64,000 nt of DNA from Marinomonas transparens. GTDB taxonomy: Bacteria; Pseudomonadota; Gammaproteobacteria; Pseudomonadales; Marinomonadaceae. Positions within the stretch are counted from its first letter, which is position 1. Each line of letters opens with the position of its first letter. Of this stretch, positions 33,680 to 44,478 are shown in pieces. The position numbers and the translations under genes are program-made. A model generated the notes under the pieces. It ran no database searches, was not told the origin of the DNA, and saw only the letters and a list, made by a program, of their open reading frames with translations. The stretch is taken from NCBI RefSeq assembly GCF_016463975.1, contig NZ_JAEMNX010000002.1:62001-126000 (forward strand). The letters are read 5' to 3'.

Positions 33680-35707
33680 TTACGATTCACCCACGTCTTT
33701 TAGCTTTTTCTGGAGCTGGCGAATTTGATCACGATAGCCTGCCGCCAGTTCAAACTTCAGTTCTTCAGAGGCTAGCATCATTTCTTTTTGCAGTTGTATC
33801 ATGGCTTTACGTACTTGGGCCACGTCTTCCATGCTTTCCACTTGATAATCTTTGGCGGTTTCAGCGACTTTTTTGGCTTTGCTGCCACGTTTTCCGGCAC
33901 CGGGGTTGTATGCGCCTTCCATGATGTCTTCAACGGATTTGGTAATGCCCACTGGGGTAATACCGTGTTTTTCGTTGTGTTCTTGTTGTTTGACTCGTCT
34001 TCGATCGGTTTCGTTTATGGCCCGTTCCATGGAACCGGTAATGCGGTCTGCGTATAAGATGGCTTTGCCTTTTACGTTACGCGCCGCACGGCCTATGGTT
34101 TGTATGAGGGATTTTTCCGAACGCAGGAAGCCTTCCTTATCGGCATCGAGAATCGCCACTAGGCTGACTTCTGGAATATCCAAACCTTCTCGCAATAAGT
34201 TGATACCCACCAGTACGTCGAATTCGCCCAGTCGAAGGTCGCGGATAATTTCGACCCGTTCTACTGTGTCTATGTCTGAGTGTAGGTAGCGCACTCGAAC
34301 ACCGTGTTCGTTTAGGTAGTCGCTGAGGTCTTCGGCCATGCGTTTGGTTAAGGTGGTGACCAAAACCCGTTCGCCAATCGGTGTTCTTAGGTTAATTTCG
34401 GACAGTAGGTCGTCCACTTGTGTGGCCACGGGGCGGACGTCGAGTATGGGGTCGATTAGGCCGGTTGGGCGGACGATTTGTTCGACAACCCAGTCTTGGT
34501 GTTCTTCTTCGTATTTGCCCGGTGTGGCGGAGACGAAGATAGTTTGCGGTTTAATTTGCTCCCATTCTTCAAATCGCATGGGGCGGTTGTCCATGGCCGA
34601 GGGTAGGCGAAAGCCGTATTCCACTAGGTTTTCTTTGCGAGATCGGTCCCCTTTGTACATGGCGCCTATTTGCGACACGGTGACGTGGGATTCATCGATG
34701 ACCAGCAGTGCGTTTGCGGGTAGGTAGTCGAATAAAGTGGGTGGCGGTGAGCCTTCTTCTCGGCCTGATAGATAGCGGGAGTAGTTTTCGATGCCGGAGC
34801 AATAGCCGAGTTCTTGCATCATTTCTAAATCGTAGCGAGTACGTTGCTCAAGACGCTGTAGTTCGACCAGCTTATTCATAGATTTAAGCTGTTCTAGGCG
34901 CTGGTCTAACTCGACTTTAATACGCTCAATGGCAGCAACAACCGTCTCTTTTGGCGTCACATAGTGGGTTTTCGGATAAATGGTCACCCGTGGTACTTTG
35001 CGAACCGTTTTGTTGGTTAGGGGGTCGATCATGGATAAGTTTTCAACTTCGTCGTCGAACAGCTCTATGCGCACGGCGAGGTCTTCGGAATCGGCGGGGA
35101 AGACTTCGATAACATCGCCTCGTACGCGGAAGTTGCCCCGTTCTAGTACCAGATCGTTGCGGCTGTATTGCAGTTCGGCAAGGCGGCGCAATACGTCTCT
35201 TTGGTCGATACGATCGCCTCGGTCTAGGTGTAGCATCATTTTTAAGTAGGATTGTGGGTCACCCAAGCCGTAGATGGCCGATACGGTGGCCACTATGATG
35301 ACGTCTTCCCGTTCCAATAGGGCTTTGGTGGCGGATAAGCGCATTTGTTCTATGTGTTCGTTGACGGAGGCGTCTTTTTCGATAAAGGTGTCGGAGGCGG
35401 CGACATAGGCTTCCGGTTGGTAGTAGTCGTAGTAGGAAACGAAGTATTCGACGGCATTATTAGGAAAGAACTCTTTGAATTCACCATACAGTTGCGCCGC
35501 CAAGGTTTTGTTATGGGCCATGATGATGGTCGGGCGTTTCACCTGTGAAATCACATTCGCTACCGTATAGGTTTTACCTGAGCCTGTTACGCCTAATAAA
35601 GTTTGATGGGCAAGACCGGATTCCACACCTTGTACGAGCTTTTCTATGGCTTGGGGCTGATCCCCTGCTGGGGAATACGATGAAACGATCTGAAACTCTT
35701 GGGACAC
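33680..35707 (-). CDS. uvrB: excinuclease ABC subunit B
   Basis: 675 aa, the damage-verifying helicase of nucleotide excision repair. It has Walker A GVTGSGKT at about 39-46, the beta-hairpin motif [10 protein letters not shown] that clamps DNA, the helicase motif VIDESH, and a C-terminal UVR motif ([21 protein letters not shown]) that binds UvrA and UvrC. The start is GTG at 35707 with AGGAA 7 bases upstream. I saw no clear LexA box in the upstream gap, although uvrB is SOS-regulated in many gammaproteobacteria. Confidence 0.97.
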   Translation of the reverse strand: MSQEFQIVSSYSPAGDQPQAIEKLVQGVESGLAHQTLLGVTGSGKTYTVANVISQVKRPTIIMAHNKTLAAQLYGEFKEFFPNNAVEYFVSYYDYYQPEAYVAASDTFIEKDASVNEHIEQMRLSATKALLEREDVIIVATVSAIYGLGDPQSYLKMMLHLDRGDRIDQRDVLRRLAELQYSRNDLVLERGNFRVRGDVIEVFPADSEDLAVRIELFDDEVENLSMIDPLTNKTVRKVPRVTIYPKTHYVTPKETVVAAIERIKVELDQRLEQLKSMNKLVELQRLEQRTRYDLEMMQELGYCSGIENYSRYLSGREEGSPPPTLFDYLPANALLVIDESHVTVSQIGAMYKGDRSRKENLVEYGFRLPSAMDNRPMRFEEWEQIKPQTIFVSATPGKYEEEHQDWVVEQIVRPTGLIDPILDVRPVATQVDDLLSEINLRTPIGERVLVTTLTKRMAEDLSDYLNEHGVRVRYLHSDIDTVERVEIIRDLRLGEFDVLVGINLLREGLDIPEVSLVAILDADKEGFLRSEKSLIQTIGRAARNVKGKAILYADRITGSMERAINETDRRRVKQQEHNEKHGITPVGITKSVEDIMEGAYNPGAGKRGSKAKKVAETAKDYQVESMEDVAQVRKAMIQLQKEMMLASEELKFELAAGYRDQIRQLQKKLKDVGES

Positions 35708-35900
35708 AATTATTTCCTAGACTTGAAAATCGATTTAACAGGGTAGCAAACTTTGCTCGATTCGTCCGAAATTTCCATAAATCGGTTCCCTCAATTGAAC
35801 CCAAAAATACACTTTTTTACATAAAGCAAAAGTACCTTCCTTTACTCATTCGAACACCTGATATAACATAAAGATATAAACTTATAACATAATTAAAGAG

Positions 35901-36800
35901 ATGAATATATTTACCCCAAACCCAACAAAAAAAGCCGCTGTCCATGCATTTTTCGATGAAGCGACTTTTACCGTTTCTTACATTGTAGAAGGCTCAAACA
36001 GTCGCCGCTGCGCCATTATAGATTCTGTCTTAGACTATGATCATGCCGCAGGAAAGAGCCACACAAAATCCGCTGATAAACTGATTCGTTTCATCAAAAA
36101 CAATCAGCTTACACTCGATTGGATTTTAGAAACTCATGTTCATGCCGACCACTTATCTGCTGCCCCTTACTTGCAAAACAACCTAGGCGGAAAAATTGTC
36201 ATTGGCGACCATATTACTCAAGTCCAAGCAACCTTCTCGAAGCTTCTAAATGCAGAGCCTGGCTTCGCACAGGACGGTTCTCAATTTGATCTACTGGTAA
36301 ACGAAAACGACCGACTTCCTCTTGGTGAAAGCGAGATTCGCATCCTTCACACTCCGGGACATACCCCAGCCTGCGTAACCTATTTAATCGATAATGCTGC
36401 CTTTGTCGGCGACACCTTGTTTATGCCTGATTACGGCACCGCTCGCTGTGATTTTCCGGGTGGAAATGCCAATACGCTGTATCACTCTATTCAAAAAATA
36501 TTCGCCCTTGACGACAACACGCGTCTATTTATGTGCCATGACTATAAAGCCCCCAACAGGGAGACATACGCTTGGGAAACCACTGTGGCAGAGCAAAAGG
36601 CAAGCAATCAGCACATTCGTTCCGGTATTTCAGAAGAGGAATTTTGTGTCATGCGCAATAAAAAGGATGCGACCTTAGGAATGCCTCGCCTCATCTGGCC
36701 TAGTGTGCAAATTAACATGCGCGCAGGGCATTTACCGCCAGCGGAAGAAAACGGAGTGTGTTACGTCAAAACGCCCCTTAATTTGGAGACAAATGGGTAA
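35901..36800 (+). CDS. blh: metallo-beta-lactamase-fold persulfide dioxygenase, Blh/ETHE1-like
   Basis: 299 aa. The metal site is clear: ETHVHADHLSAAPY (HxHxDH), TPGHTPACVTYL, VGDTLF and a C-terminal CHDY. The C-terminal part with SGISEEEFCVMRNKKDATL and the INMRAGHLPP end is typical of Blh-type enzymes linked to BigR. These iron proteins oxidise glutathione persulfide to sulfite, detoxifying sulfide. The stop overlaps the start of a SulP permease by one base (TAATG), so sulfite or sulfate export would follow. An AT-rich dyad lies upstream (35860-35890), but no BigR gene is nearby. Confidence 0.87.
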   Translation: MNIFTPNPTKKAAVHAFFDEATFTVSYIVEGSNSRRCAIIDSVLDYDHAAGKSHTKSADKLIRFIKNNQLTLDWILETHVHADHLSAAPYLQNNLGGKIVIGDHITQVQATFSKLLNAEPGFAQDGSQFDLLVNENDRLPLGESEIRILHTPGHTPACVTYLIDNAAFVGDTLFMPDYGTARCDFPGGNANTLYHSIQKIFALDDNTRLFMCHDYKAPNRETYAWETTVAEQKASNQHIRSGISEEEFCVMRNKKDATLGMPRLIWPSVQINMRAGHLPPAEENGVCYVKTPLNLETNG

Positions 36801-38533
36801 TGAAATTAAACAAGTTCTTACCTGCACTTATATGGTTAAAAAGCTACAACCGAACTGATATACAAAACGATGCCCTTGCCAGCATCGTCTTCACCATTAT
36901 GGTAATACCCCAGAGCCTAGCCTATGCCATGTTAGCTGGTTTACCCGCGATCACCGGCTTATACGCAAGTATCCTACCCTCTATTTTGTATTCGTTATTT
37001 GGTACCAGCCGATCGCTGGCGGTTGGCCCTGTGGCCCTTACCTCAGTAATGACAGCATCAGCAGTAATGCCCTTTGCGGTATCTGGAACCGAGCAATATG
37101 CCACTGTCGCCATTTTGTTGGCTTTCTTATCTGGGGTGTTTCTACTGGTGTTAAGCTTGCTTCAACTGGGCTTTTTAACGAACTTACTTAGCCACCCCGT
37201 AATTTCAGGTTTTATCAGCGCTTCAGCATTACTTATTGTCATTGGTCAGTTGAAGCACTTATTAGGCACTCAATCGACTGGTGATACTTTCGTTCCTATT
37301 GTGACCAGTTTGTATGCCCATTTAAACGCGATAAATTTACCAACACTGATCTTAAGCATAGCAGCCATCACTTCCCTGCTATTGATGCGGCGCTATTTCT
37401 CACCTTTTTTAAAGCTCATAGGCTGCTCCGAGAAAGGTGCACAATTATTTGGGAAATCAGGCCCTATTATTGTACTTGTCCTCACAACCATTACTGTTGC
37501 CGGATTTTCTCTCGATCAGCTCGGCGTCAACATCATTGGAGCAATACCTAGCGAAATTCCAAGCCTAAAGCTTGAAAGCGTCAACATGGCAATGTTGAGA
37601 GAGTTATTACCAAGCGCCTTTTTAATAAGCATCGTCGGTTTTGTCGGTTCCGTTTCCGTCGCTCAATCCTTTGCGGCTAAACGCCGACAAGACATAGATC
37701 CGAATCAAGAGTTAGTTGGTCTCGGACTCGCCAATATAGGATCTGCTCTATCTGGTGCCTTTCCTGTAACAGGAGGCTTTTCACGCACCGTACTCAATAC
37801 AGATTCAGGTGCACAAAGCCCAATGACAGGTATTATTTCCGCCCTGTTTATTCTGTTGATCTTGCTGTTTTTAACACCGTTATTCTTCTATCTGCCCATC
37901 GCTATTTTGGCCGCTATTATTTCTATTTCTATGATGCAACTGGTCAATATAGAAGACTTTCGTCATCTATGGCGCTTCTCTAAAAAAGAAGCCATTCTGC
38001 TACTGATTACCTTTTCCGTCGTCATGATAGAAGGCATGCAAACGGGGCTTATTGTTGGTGTCATATTGTCACTATTATTTTTCCTCTGGCATACCAGTCA
38101 CCCACATATCGCGATTGTTGGACGTGTACCTGGAACAGAGCACTTTCGAAATGTACAACGCTTCACCGTAGAGACTCACCCTAGCATTCTCACTGTGCGC
38201 ATTGATGAAAACTTATTTTTTGCCAATGCCCGCGTCCTTGAAGAGAGACTGCAAAATCTTGTTTCTCAAAATAAAGACATTAAGCATTTGGTATTAATGT
38301 GTACTGCGGTAAATATGATAGACGCCAGCGCACTACAGAGCTTGGAAAAGATTACTGACCGTTTAGAGGATTCTGGTGTGAAGCTACACCTGTCTGAAGT
38401 GAAAGGCCCTGTCATAGATAAACTAAAAGACTCGGATCTCATTAAGAATTTGAGCGGAAAGGTTTTTCTAACTCAACATCAGGCTATTCAAGAGTTAGAA
38501 GAAAAACAAGCCGATGGTCAAAAGAAGAGTTAA
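36800..38533 (+). CDS. SulP-family anion (sulfate/sulfite) transporter with STAS domain
   Basis: 577 aa. Ten or more hydrophobic segments cover about residues 25-430. The SulP signature region reads IVIPQSLAYAMLAGLPAITGLYAS-like near 35-58, followed by a C-terminal cytoplasmic STAS domain from about 450 (TVRIDENLFFANARVLEERL and LVLMCTAVNMIDASALQSLE). The start codon overlaps the stop of the persulfide dioxygenase gene. That coupling points to moving sulfite or sulfate made by the dioxygenase. The direction of transport cannot be read from sequence, and bicarbonate is another SulP substrate. Confidence 0.88.
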   Translation: MKLNKFLPALIWLKSYNRTDIQNDALASIVFTIMVIPQSLAYAMLAGLPAITGLYASILPSILYSLFGTSRSLAVGPVALTSVMTASAVMPFAVSGTEQYATVAILLAFLSGVFLLVLSLLQLGFLTNLLSHPVISGFISASALLIVIGQLKHLLGTQSTGDTFVPIVTSLYAHLNAINLPTLILSIAAITSLLLMRRYFSPFLKLIGCSEKGAQLFGKSGPIIVLVLTTITVAGFSLDQLGVNIIGAIPSEIPSLKLESVNMAMLRELLPSAFLISIVGFVGSVSVAQSFAAKRRQDIDPNQELVGLGLANIGSALSGAFPVTGGFSRTVLNTDSGAQSPMTGIISALFILLILLFLTPLFFYLPIAILAAIISISMMQLVNIEDFRHLWRFSKKEAILLLITFSVVMIEGMQTGLIVGVILSLLFFLWHTSHPHIAIVGRVPGTEHFRNVQRFTVETHPSILTVRIDENLFFANARVLEERLQNLVSQNKDIKHLVLMCTAVNMIDASALQSLEKITDRLEDSGVKLHLSEVKGPVIDKLKDSDLIKNLSGKVFLTQHQAIQELEEKQADGQKKS

Positions 38534-38557
38534 TCGACTTGTTTTTGAAACAAAAAC

Positions 38558-38869
38558 TTAGTTAATTATTTCTTCTTCGTTTACCACTCGAATCAAGTCC
38601 CGATTACGGTTAATCAGAGCAGCGCCTATACCTTTTACATTAGATAATTGGTCTACCGATTGAAAAGGCCCATGCTCGTTACGATAGGCCATAATGGCCT
38701 CCGCTTTTTTTGCCCCAACACCTGACATTACTGCGGAGAACTCTTCTGCCGTCGCGGAATTAATATCTAGAGGGGTCGCTGAAAAAACAGAAAAAGGCGT
38801 CAAAGCTAACGCAAACACAAGCAAGAAACGAAAAAAATTAGCACGAAAAACACGATCTAAATTTATCAT
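38558..38869 (-). CDS. ComEA-like helix-hairpin-helix DNA-binding protein
   Basis: 103 aa with an N-terminal signal segment (FFRFLLVFALALTPFSVFSA) and two helix-hairpin-helix motifs: DINSATAEEFSAVMSGVGAK and VDQLSNVKGIGAALINRNRD. Exported proteins of this kind bind incoming DNA in the periplasm during natural transformation. It stands alone, convergent with the SulP gene, and no other competence genes are in the window. Confidence 0.88.
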   Translation of the reverse strand: MINLDRVFRANFFRFLLVFALALTPFSVFSATPLDINSATAEEFSAVMSGVGAKKAEAIMAYRNEHGPFQSVDQLSNVKGIGAALINRNRDLIRVVNEEEIIN

Positions 38870-38911
38870 AAATACATCCTTTTAAAATTAGTCATGGCAT
38901 CCAGCCGAAAA

Positions 38912-38975
38912 AAACCGCTGTTTGCTTTATTAACAATCCCTTCTCAGGACATGTTCAAAAAACAAACAGCGGTTT
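38912..38975 (-). terminator. terminator-like hairpin with long loop downstream of pyrF
   Basis: AAACCGCTGTTTG pairs perfectly with CAAACAGCGGTTT across a 38-nt loop. On the minus strand the stem is followed by seven T residues. It lies between pyrF and the comEA-like gene and is the probable end of the ihfB-lapA-lapB-pyrF transcript. Confidence 0.6.
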
Positions 38976-39001
38976 CAGATTAAAACTTCTTTAAACAGAG
39001 T

Positions 39002-39045
39002 TCAAGCGAATATAGACCTAAACTCCTAGGTCTATATTCGCTTGA
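39002..39045 (-). other. perfect 19-bp hairpin spanning the pyrF stop codon
   Basis: TCAAGCGAATATAGACCTA, the last codons of pyrF read on the minus strand, is followed after 6 bases by its exact reverse complement. The TAG stop is the first triplet of the second arm. No T run follows directly; the probable terminator lies about 30 bases further on. Confidence 0.7.
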
Positions 39046-39719
39046 GTCAATACCCCAATAGGATCTGTCGCTTGGGTAATAGGACGGCCCATGACCAAAT
39101 AATGGCTGCCTGCCGCCATGGCTTGAGCTGGGGTCATAATGCGTTTTTGGTCACCTTGATCTGAGCCCACTGGACGAATACCCGGCGTCACAAGTACAAA
39201 GTCTTTACCCAACTCTGATGACAACATCGAAGATTCTTGTGCAGAGCACACTACACCATCCATGCCTGAAGATTTGGCTAACGTCGCAAGGCGTCTTACC
39301 TGTTGCTCCGGCGTTAAATCAATACCGATTTCTATAAGGTCCGACTGATCCATACTGGTTAACACAGTCACCGCGATCAATAGGGTATTTTGATCTGGTA
39401 AAGCTTGCAGAGCATTTGCTGAAGTTTCCATCATGCGACGACCACCAGAGGCATGAACATTGACCATCCAAACACCGGATTTTGCCGCCACACTCACCGC
39501 TTTAGCGACAGTATTTGGAATGTCATGAAATTTAAGATCGAGAAAAATTTCAAAGCCAAGTTCATGTAATTCATCCAAAATGGCAGGGCCAGCTGTCGTA
39601 AATAATTCCTTACCCACTTTTACTCGACACTGGCTAGGATCGAGTCGTTTCGCCATGTCAATGGATTGCGCCATGGTAGGAAAATCTAGGGCAACCACAA
39701 TGGGGGATTGACAGCTCAT
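39018..39719 (-). CDS. pyrF: orotidine 5'-phosphate decarboxylase
   Basis: 233 aa, last step of de novo UMP synthesis. The catalytic [12 protein letters not shown] motif (Lys-Asp network) is intact, with the N-terminal VALDFP and the C-terminal phosphate-binding VTPGIRP and YLVMGRPIT. It follows lapB on the same strand after a 94-base gap, the usual gammaproteobacterial order. The last codons form one arm of a perfect hairpin. Confidence 0.97.
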   Translation of the reverse strand: MSCQSPIVVALDFPTMAQSIDMAKRLDPSQCRVKVGKELFTTAGPAILDELHELGFEIFLDLKFHDIPNTVAKAVSVAAKSGVWMVNVHASGGRRMMETSANALQALPDQNTLLIAVTVLTSMDQSDLIEIGIDLTPEQQVRRLATLAKSSGMDGVVCSAQESSMLSSELGKDFVLVTPGIRPVGSDQGDQKRIMTPAQAMAAGSHYLVMGRPITQATDPIGVLTQANIDLGV

Positions 39720-39813
39720 TCAGTATCCTCTTTTTTCAATTTCTAATAATAAATTTTCACAAATAGCTAGGTTGTACGTCTTAACAAGAAGAGCATCATA
39801 TAAAAGCTTTACA

Positions 39814-40992
39814 CTACTCGCCTTCCAAACCGTGAATCGGCTTCACCGTACCCCAATTCTTACAACTCGGGCACTGCCAATGAAGCTGATGACCAGCAAA
39901 ACCACATTGGCGACATTGGAATTTGTGCTTCGCTTCGACCAGCTGACCAATCAGTTCATACAATACCGCGAGATGCTGTTGGTTATGACCCTGAGAATCC
40001 CCTAGCTGCAAATTGATCAGCTCTTTGAAGCCCCTAATAGTCGGATGTTTTCTTAGTTGTTCTACTAGGAACATCTCCGCATATTCTTTATCAACTTCCA
40101 TATGATGCTGTACCAGCGCCATAATCAAAGCGGTTGTTGGCTTCTTCTGGTTTTGTTCTTCTAAAAACTTAATATAGCCACCACTGCCCCATACTCTTTG
40201 GTAAGAATCTTTTAATTTGGGAATGATGACAGAGATAAACTCAGGGTCTTGTTCTGCGGCATGCTTCAATTCTTTAATCGCATCACGATAACGACGCTGA
40301 CTGTTCAATACATCAGCCGCACCAATACTTGCACGCACACAACTAGGATCTACTTCTAACGCAGATTTAAAATGCTGAACGGCTGGTTTCCACTGTTCTT
40401 TTTTCTGCATTTCATTGGCCATTTCACAATGGAAATGCGCCAAACGTTTGATTTCTTTTTTACTGGGACTTTCTTTTATCAACTCAGAACCGATTTGTAT
40501 GGCCTTGTCCCAACTTTGTTCAAATTCATACAAGTCCACCAGTAAGGTCAGTATTTCGGCTTGAAACTCACTTTTACGAGCGGTAGATGCCATATTCAAC
40601 AATAATCGACTTGCTCTATCTAACAAGCCAGCGGACATAAAATCACTCGCTAACTCCAATTGCACCATGCGCATCTCTCGTTGTGAGATTTCAGGGCGAG
40701 CAAGTAGATTTTGGTGAACATTAATGGCTTTTTGAATTTCACCTTTTTTACGAAACAAATTGCCTAGCGTTAAATGAATATCAAAGGTGTCAGAGTTGAC
40801 TTCTAAAGAATCGACAAAGGCATCAATTGCCTCAGTATGCTGGTCATTTAAAAGATGGTTAAGGCCGCGAAAATAATCTGTGGGAACACTATTTTTGTCT
40901 TTCTTACTCTTTTTGGCTGGGCTTTTACGTCCCATTGCCCACCCAATAAAAAGCGCGACAAAAAGAACAACAAATAACCCAACTTCGGTCAA
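39814..40992 (-). CDS. lapB: lipopolysaccharide assembly protein B (YciM)
   Basis: 392 aa. A single N-terminal membrane anchor (VGLFVVLFVALFIGWAMGR) is followed by about nine tetratricopeptide repeats and a C-terminal rubredoxin-like zinc knuckle (CRQCGFAG and CPSCKNWG). LapB promotes degradation of LpxC by FtsH and so balances LPS against phospholipid synthesis. It starts five bases after lapA in the conserved ihfB-lapA-lapB-pyrF order. Confidence 0.95.
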   Translation of the reverse strand: MTEVGLFVVLFVALFIGWAMGRKSPAKKSKKDKNSVPTDYFRGLNHLLNDQHTEAIDAFVDSLEVNSDTFDIHLTLGNLFRKKGEIQKAINVHQNLLARPEISQREMRMVQLELASDFMSAGLLDRASRLLLNMASTARKSEFQAEILTLLVDLYEFEQSWDKAIQIGSELIKESPSKKEIKRLAHFHCEMANEMQKKEQWKPAVQHFKSALEVDPSCVRASIGAADVLNSQRRYRDAIKELKHAAEQDPEFISVIIPKLKDSYQRVWGSGGYIKFLEEQNQKKPTTALIMALVQHHMEVDKEYAEMFLVEQLRKHPTIRGFKELINLQLGDSQGHNQQHLAVLYELIGQLVEAKHKFQCRQCGFAGHQLHWQCPSCKNWGTVKPIHGLEGE

Positions 40993-40997
40993 CTCAA

Positions 40998-41321
40998 TTA
41001 CTCCTTACCAACAGAAAGCTCTTTGGTAATCGAGGCTTTGCGTAGAGCATCTAATTCATCACTGGCTTTTTCGTATCTTCGAGTTAACACCCTAACTTGG
41101 CGCTCGCCACGTAAAAAGGCGACAGAACTTACTAACAGGGCGACAACAGCGCCAAAAGTAAAAGAAAGTATGATGTAAAGAGCGACGCTTAATTCTGGGG
41201 CTTGCCAAAAAACAAGATCAAGTTTAATCAGTTGCGGATTTCGGATCGCAAAAAACACACCAACAGCGAGGAAGAAGATAATTAGAACTGTATAAATGAC
41301 CCGTTTCAACCACTTAAACAT
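40998..41321 (-). CDS. lapA: lipopolysaccharide assembly protein A (DUF1049)
   Basis: About 107 aa with two hydrophobic helices (VIYTVLIIFFLAVGVFFAI and LYIILSFTFGAVVALLVSSV) and a short coiled-coil tail, as in LapA/YciS. I chose the ATG at 41321 (MFKWLKR) with AGGT 7 bases upstream; the frame extends five codons further to 41336. It sits between ihfB and lapB and probably acts with LapB at the inner membrane. Confidence 0.9.
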   Translation of the reverse strand: MFKWLKRVIYTVLIIFFLAVGVFFAIRNPQLIKLDLVFWQAPELSVALYIILSFTFGAVVALLVSSVAFLRGERQVRVLTRRYEKASDELDALRKASITKELSVGKE

Positions 41322-41394
41322 GAGAAAACCTACCAAAAATAGAATGGCAACATTATGCCGTGATAGCTCAAAGATTTCGAGGCATAAGGCGCAA

Positions 41395-41700
41395 TTAGTT
41401 TAGTTCGTTTATCTCATCCGCTGGCAAGTTCACTAATTCGCGTAATTCTTTACCAGGTTTAAAGTGAGGAACGTACTTTGCACTTAACTCTACAGACTCA
41501 CCCGTTTTAGGGTTGCGGCCAATTCTCGGTGCACGATAATGCAATGAAAAACTACCGAACCCTCTTATCTCTATGCGCTCACCATTTGCTAAAGAATCGG
41601 ACATATGCTCGAGCATAGCCTTGATTGATTGCTCAACATCCTTCACTGGCAAATGAGATTGCTGATCGATTAGTAGTTCTATCAGCTCAGATTTCGTCAT
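41395..41700 (-). CDS. ihfB: integration host factor beta subunit
   Basis: 101 aa. Typical IHF-beta features: [10 protein letters not shown] at the start, [18 protein letters not shown] with the DNA-intercalating proline loop, and [15 protein letters not shown]. It bends DNA as a heterodimer with IhfA. The usual upstream neighbour rpsA is absent; inorganic pyrophosphatase is divergent instead. Confidence 0.97.
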   Translation of the reverse strand: MTKSELIELLIDQQSHLPVKDVEQSIKAMLEHMSDSLANGERIEIRGFGSFSLHYRAPRIGRNPKTGESVELSAKYVPHFKPGKELRELVNLPADEINELN

Positions 41701-41907
41701 TTCTGTCCTCGCGACTATATATTGATCACCCTGTAAGACTAGCTAAATCTGGAAAGAAAGCAATAAGTTAACGAAGTTTAAGTCGTTATTTACTCATTTT
41801 CTTACGTCGAAATAGCGAATATTGATAACTCATGTGCTACATAACTGGCATAGACAATGACTAGCTTTTATAATGTCCCCATATTTAATACATTGGAAGA
41901 AACTATA

Positions 41908-42438
41908 ATGAGCTACAGCAAGATCCCAGCAGGCAAAGATACCCCAAACGATATCAACGTAATCATCGAAATTCCTGCTCAAGCAAACCCAGTTAAATAC
42001 GAAGTGGACAAAGACATGGACGCACTCGTTGTGGATCGCTTCATGACCGCACCTATGTTTTACCCAGCTAACTACGGTTATGTAAACAATACGCTTGCTG
42101 ATGATGGCGACCCAGTTGATGTATTGGTGATTACACCTTACCCAGTGGTACCAGGTTCTGTCATTCGCTGCCGTCCAGTTGGCGTATTAAACATGTCTGA
42201 TGAAGCCGGTGTAGACGCAAAGTTGGTTGCCGTACCTCACGAAAAACTCAGCAAAGAATACGGTCATATTCAAGATGTGAACGACATTCCACAACTACTA
42301 CGTGATCAAATCGAACACTTCTTCGAAAACTACAAAACCCTTGAAAAAGGTAAGTGGGTAAAAGTTGAAGGTTGGGCAAGTGCTGCAGAAGCGAAAAAAG
42401 CCCTTGTTGAAGGCGTAGAAGCTTACAACGCGCAATAA
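41908..42438 (+). CDS. ppa: inorganic pyrophosphatase
   Basis: 176 aa of the family I soluble pyrophosphatases, which hydrolyse PPi and pull biosynthetic reactions forward. The metal- and phosphate-binding core is intact: [23 protein letters not shown], with three catalytic aspartates. I use the ATG at 41908 (MSYSKIP) with GGAAGA upstream; the open frame begins earlier, at 41857, without a ribosome binding site. A strong terminator follows. Confidence 0.96.
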   Translation: MSYSKIPAGKDTPNDINVIIEIPAQANPVKYEVDKDMDALVVDRFMTAPMFYPANYGYVNNTLADDGDPVDVLVITPYPVVPGSVIRCRPVGVLNMSDEAGVDAKLVAVPHEKLSKEYGHIQDVNDIPQLLRDQIEHFFENYKTLEKGKWVKVEGWASAAEAKKALVEGVEAYNAQ

Positions 42439-42480
42439 AATAGTTTTTGATCAACGCAGTATTTAATCTGCGTTTATTAA

Positions 42481-42522
42481 AGACATAAAAAAACCGATCC
42501 TAGAATCGGTTTTTTTATGTCT
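42481..42522. terminator. bidirectional terminator between ppa and trxB
   Basis: An 18-bp perfect stem (AGACATAAAAAAACCGAT and its complement) encloses a 6-nt loop. The GC-containing top is flanked by A and T runs on both sides, so it works for both convergent genes. Confidence 0.92.
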
Positions 42523-42548
42523 GATCACTTCTCACTTTACAGAAAATG

Positions 42549-43592
<1,044 letters not shown>

Positions 43593-43638
43593 TTAGCTAA
43601 AAATAGTAATAACTAAAATAGGGACATTCTATGGACTT

Positions 43639-44382
43639 TCAATTACTACAAACTTGGCATTCAGGATCTTTTGTTAAACCCATTTCTCGCCAGCGCCCTT
43701 CAAGACCATCAAACAATTTCAATAAACCGTGATGCACCTTGCCACAACCACTAGCGATTTTAAGCGCTTCTAATGCCTGCAAAACACCGAGACTCCCGAC
43801 AACTGGCCCAATGATGCCACTTTCGTTACAACTTAACTGACGGTCTGATAGAGAAGGATAAAGACATTCATAACAAGGGCTAGACACTTGATCATAGAGA
43901 AAGCTCACCAATTGCCCTTCCCAACGAATTGCAGCTGCACTCACTAAAGGCTTTTTAAGTTTATAGCAGGCACGATTGATGCCCTGTCGAGCAGAAAAAT
44001 TATCTGTGCAATCCAATATCACATCAGCACCTTCTACCGCTTTCAACAAGGTGTCTCCCGCAAGACGCTGTGCTATTGGTTCGATGATGACAGCGGCGTT
44101 TTTCTGCACAATCTGTTCCATTGATGCTGCCACTTTGCCTTGCCCTATATGGCTTTCGTCATACAAGACTTGTCGTGGTAAGTTACTGCTCTCCAATTGA
44201 TCGCCATCGGCCAAAATCAATTTTCCAGTTCCTGCCGTCGCTAAATAAGTCGCGGCGATATTACCAAGGCCACCCATACCAATAATTAAAATAGTCGCTT
44301 GAGATAGGTTCAATTGCCCCTGAATATCAAAATTCGGTAGCAGAAGCTGACGGCTGTATCTATCCAGTTGTGATTCGTTCAT
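43639..44382 (-). CDS. HesA/MoeB/ThiF-family adenylyltransferase
   Basis: 247 aa. The ATP-binding GMGGLGNIAATYLATAGTG motif is near 35-53, followed by LPRQVLY and the adenylation-site DCTDNFSARQGINRACY. Zinc-binding cysteine pairs lie in CYECLYP and at the C-terminus in CQVCSN. Such enzymes adenylate the C-terminal glycine of MoaD or ThiS so that sulfur can be added. Without moa or thi neighbours, MoeB and ThiF cannot be separated; the length and order of motifs favour MoeB. Confidence 0.85.
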   Translation of the reverse strand: MNESQLDRYSRQLLLPNFDIQGQLNLSQATILIIGMGGLGNIAATYLATAGTGKLILADGDQLESSNLPRQVLYDESHIGQGKVAASMEQIVQKNAAVIIEPIAQRLAGDTLLKAVEGADVILDCTDNFSARQGINRACYKLKKPLVSAAAIRWEGQLVSFLYDQVSSPCYECLYPSLSDRQLSCNESGIIGPVVGSLGVLQALEALKIASGCGKVHHGLLKLFDGLEGRWREMGLTKDPECQVCSN

Positions 44383-44478
44383 TCGTTACCTTGATGTCTT
44401 ACTTTATTTCGACCCTATTCTGCCTGACGGGTCAATTATTTGCTAAAATCCAATCACCCTTTATCAACGAGTAACCCA

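Noticed and set aside
35708-35900. LexA (SOS) box upstream of uvrB
   Set aside because: I looked for a CTGT-N8-ACAG pattern in the gap and found none convincing, so no site is annotated.
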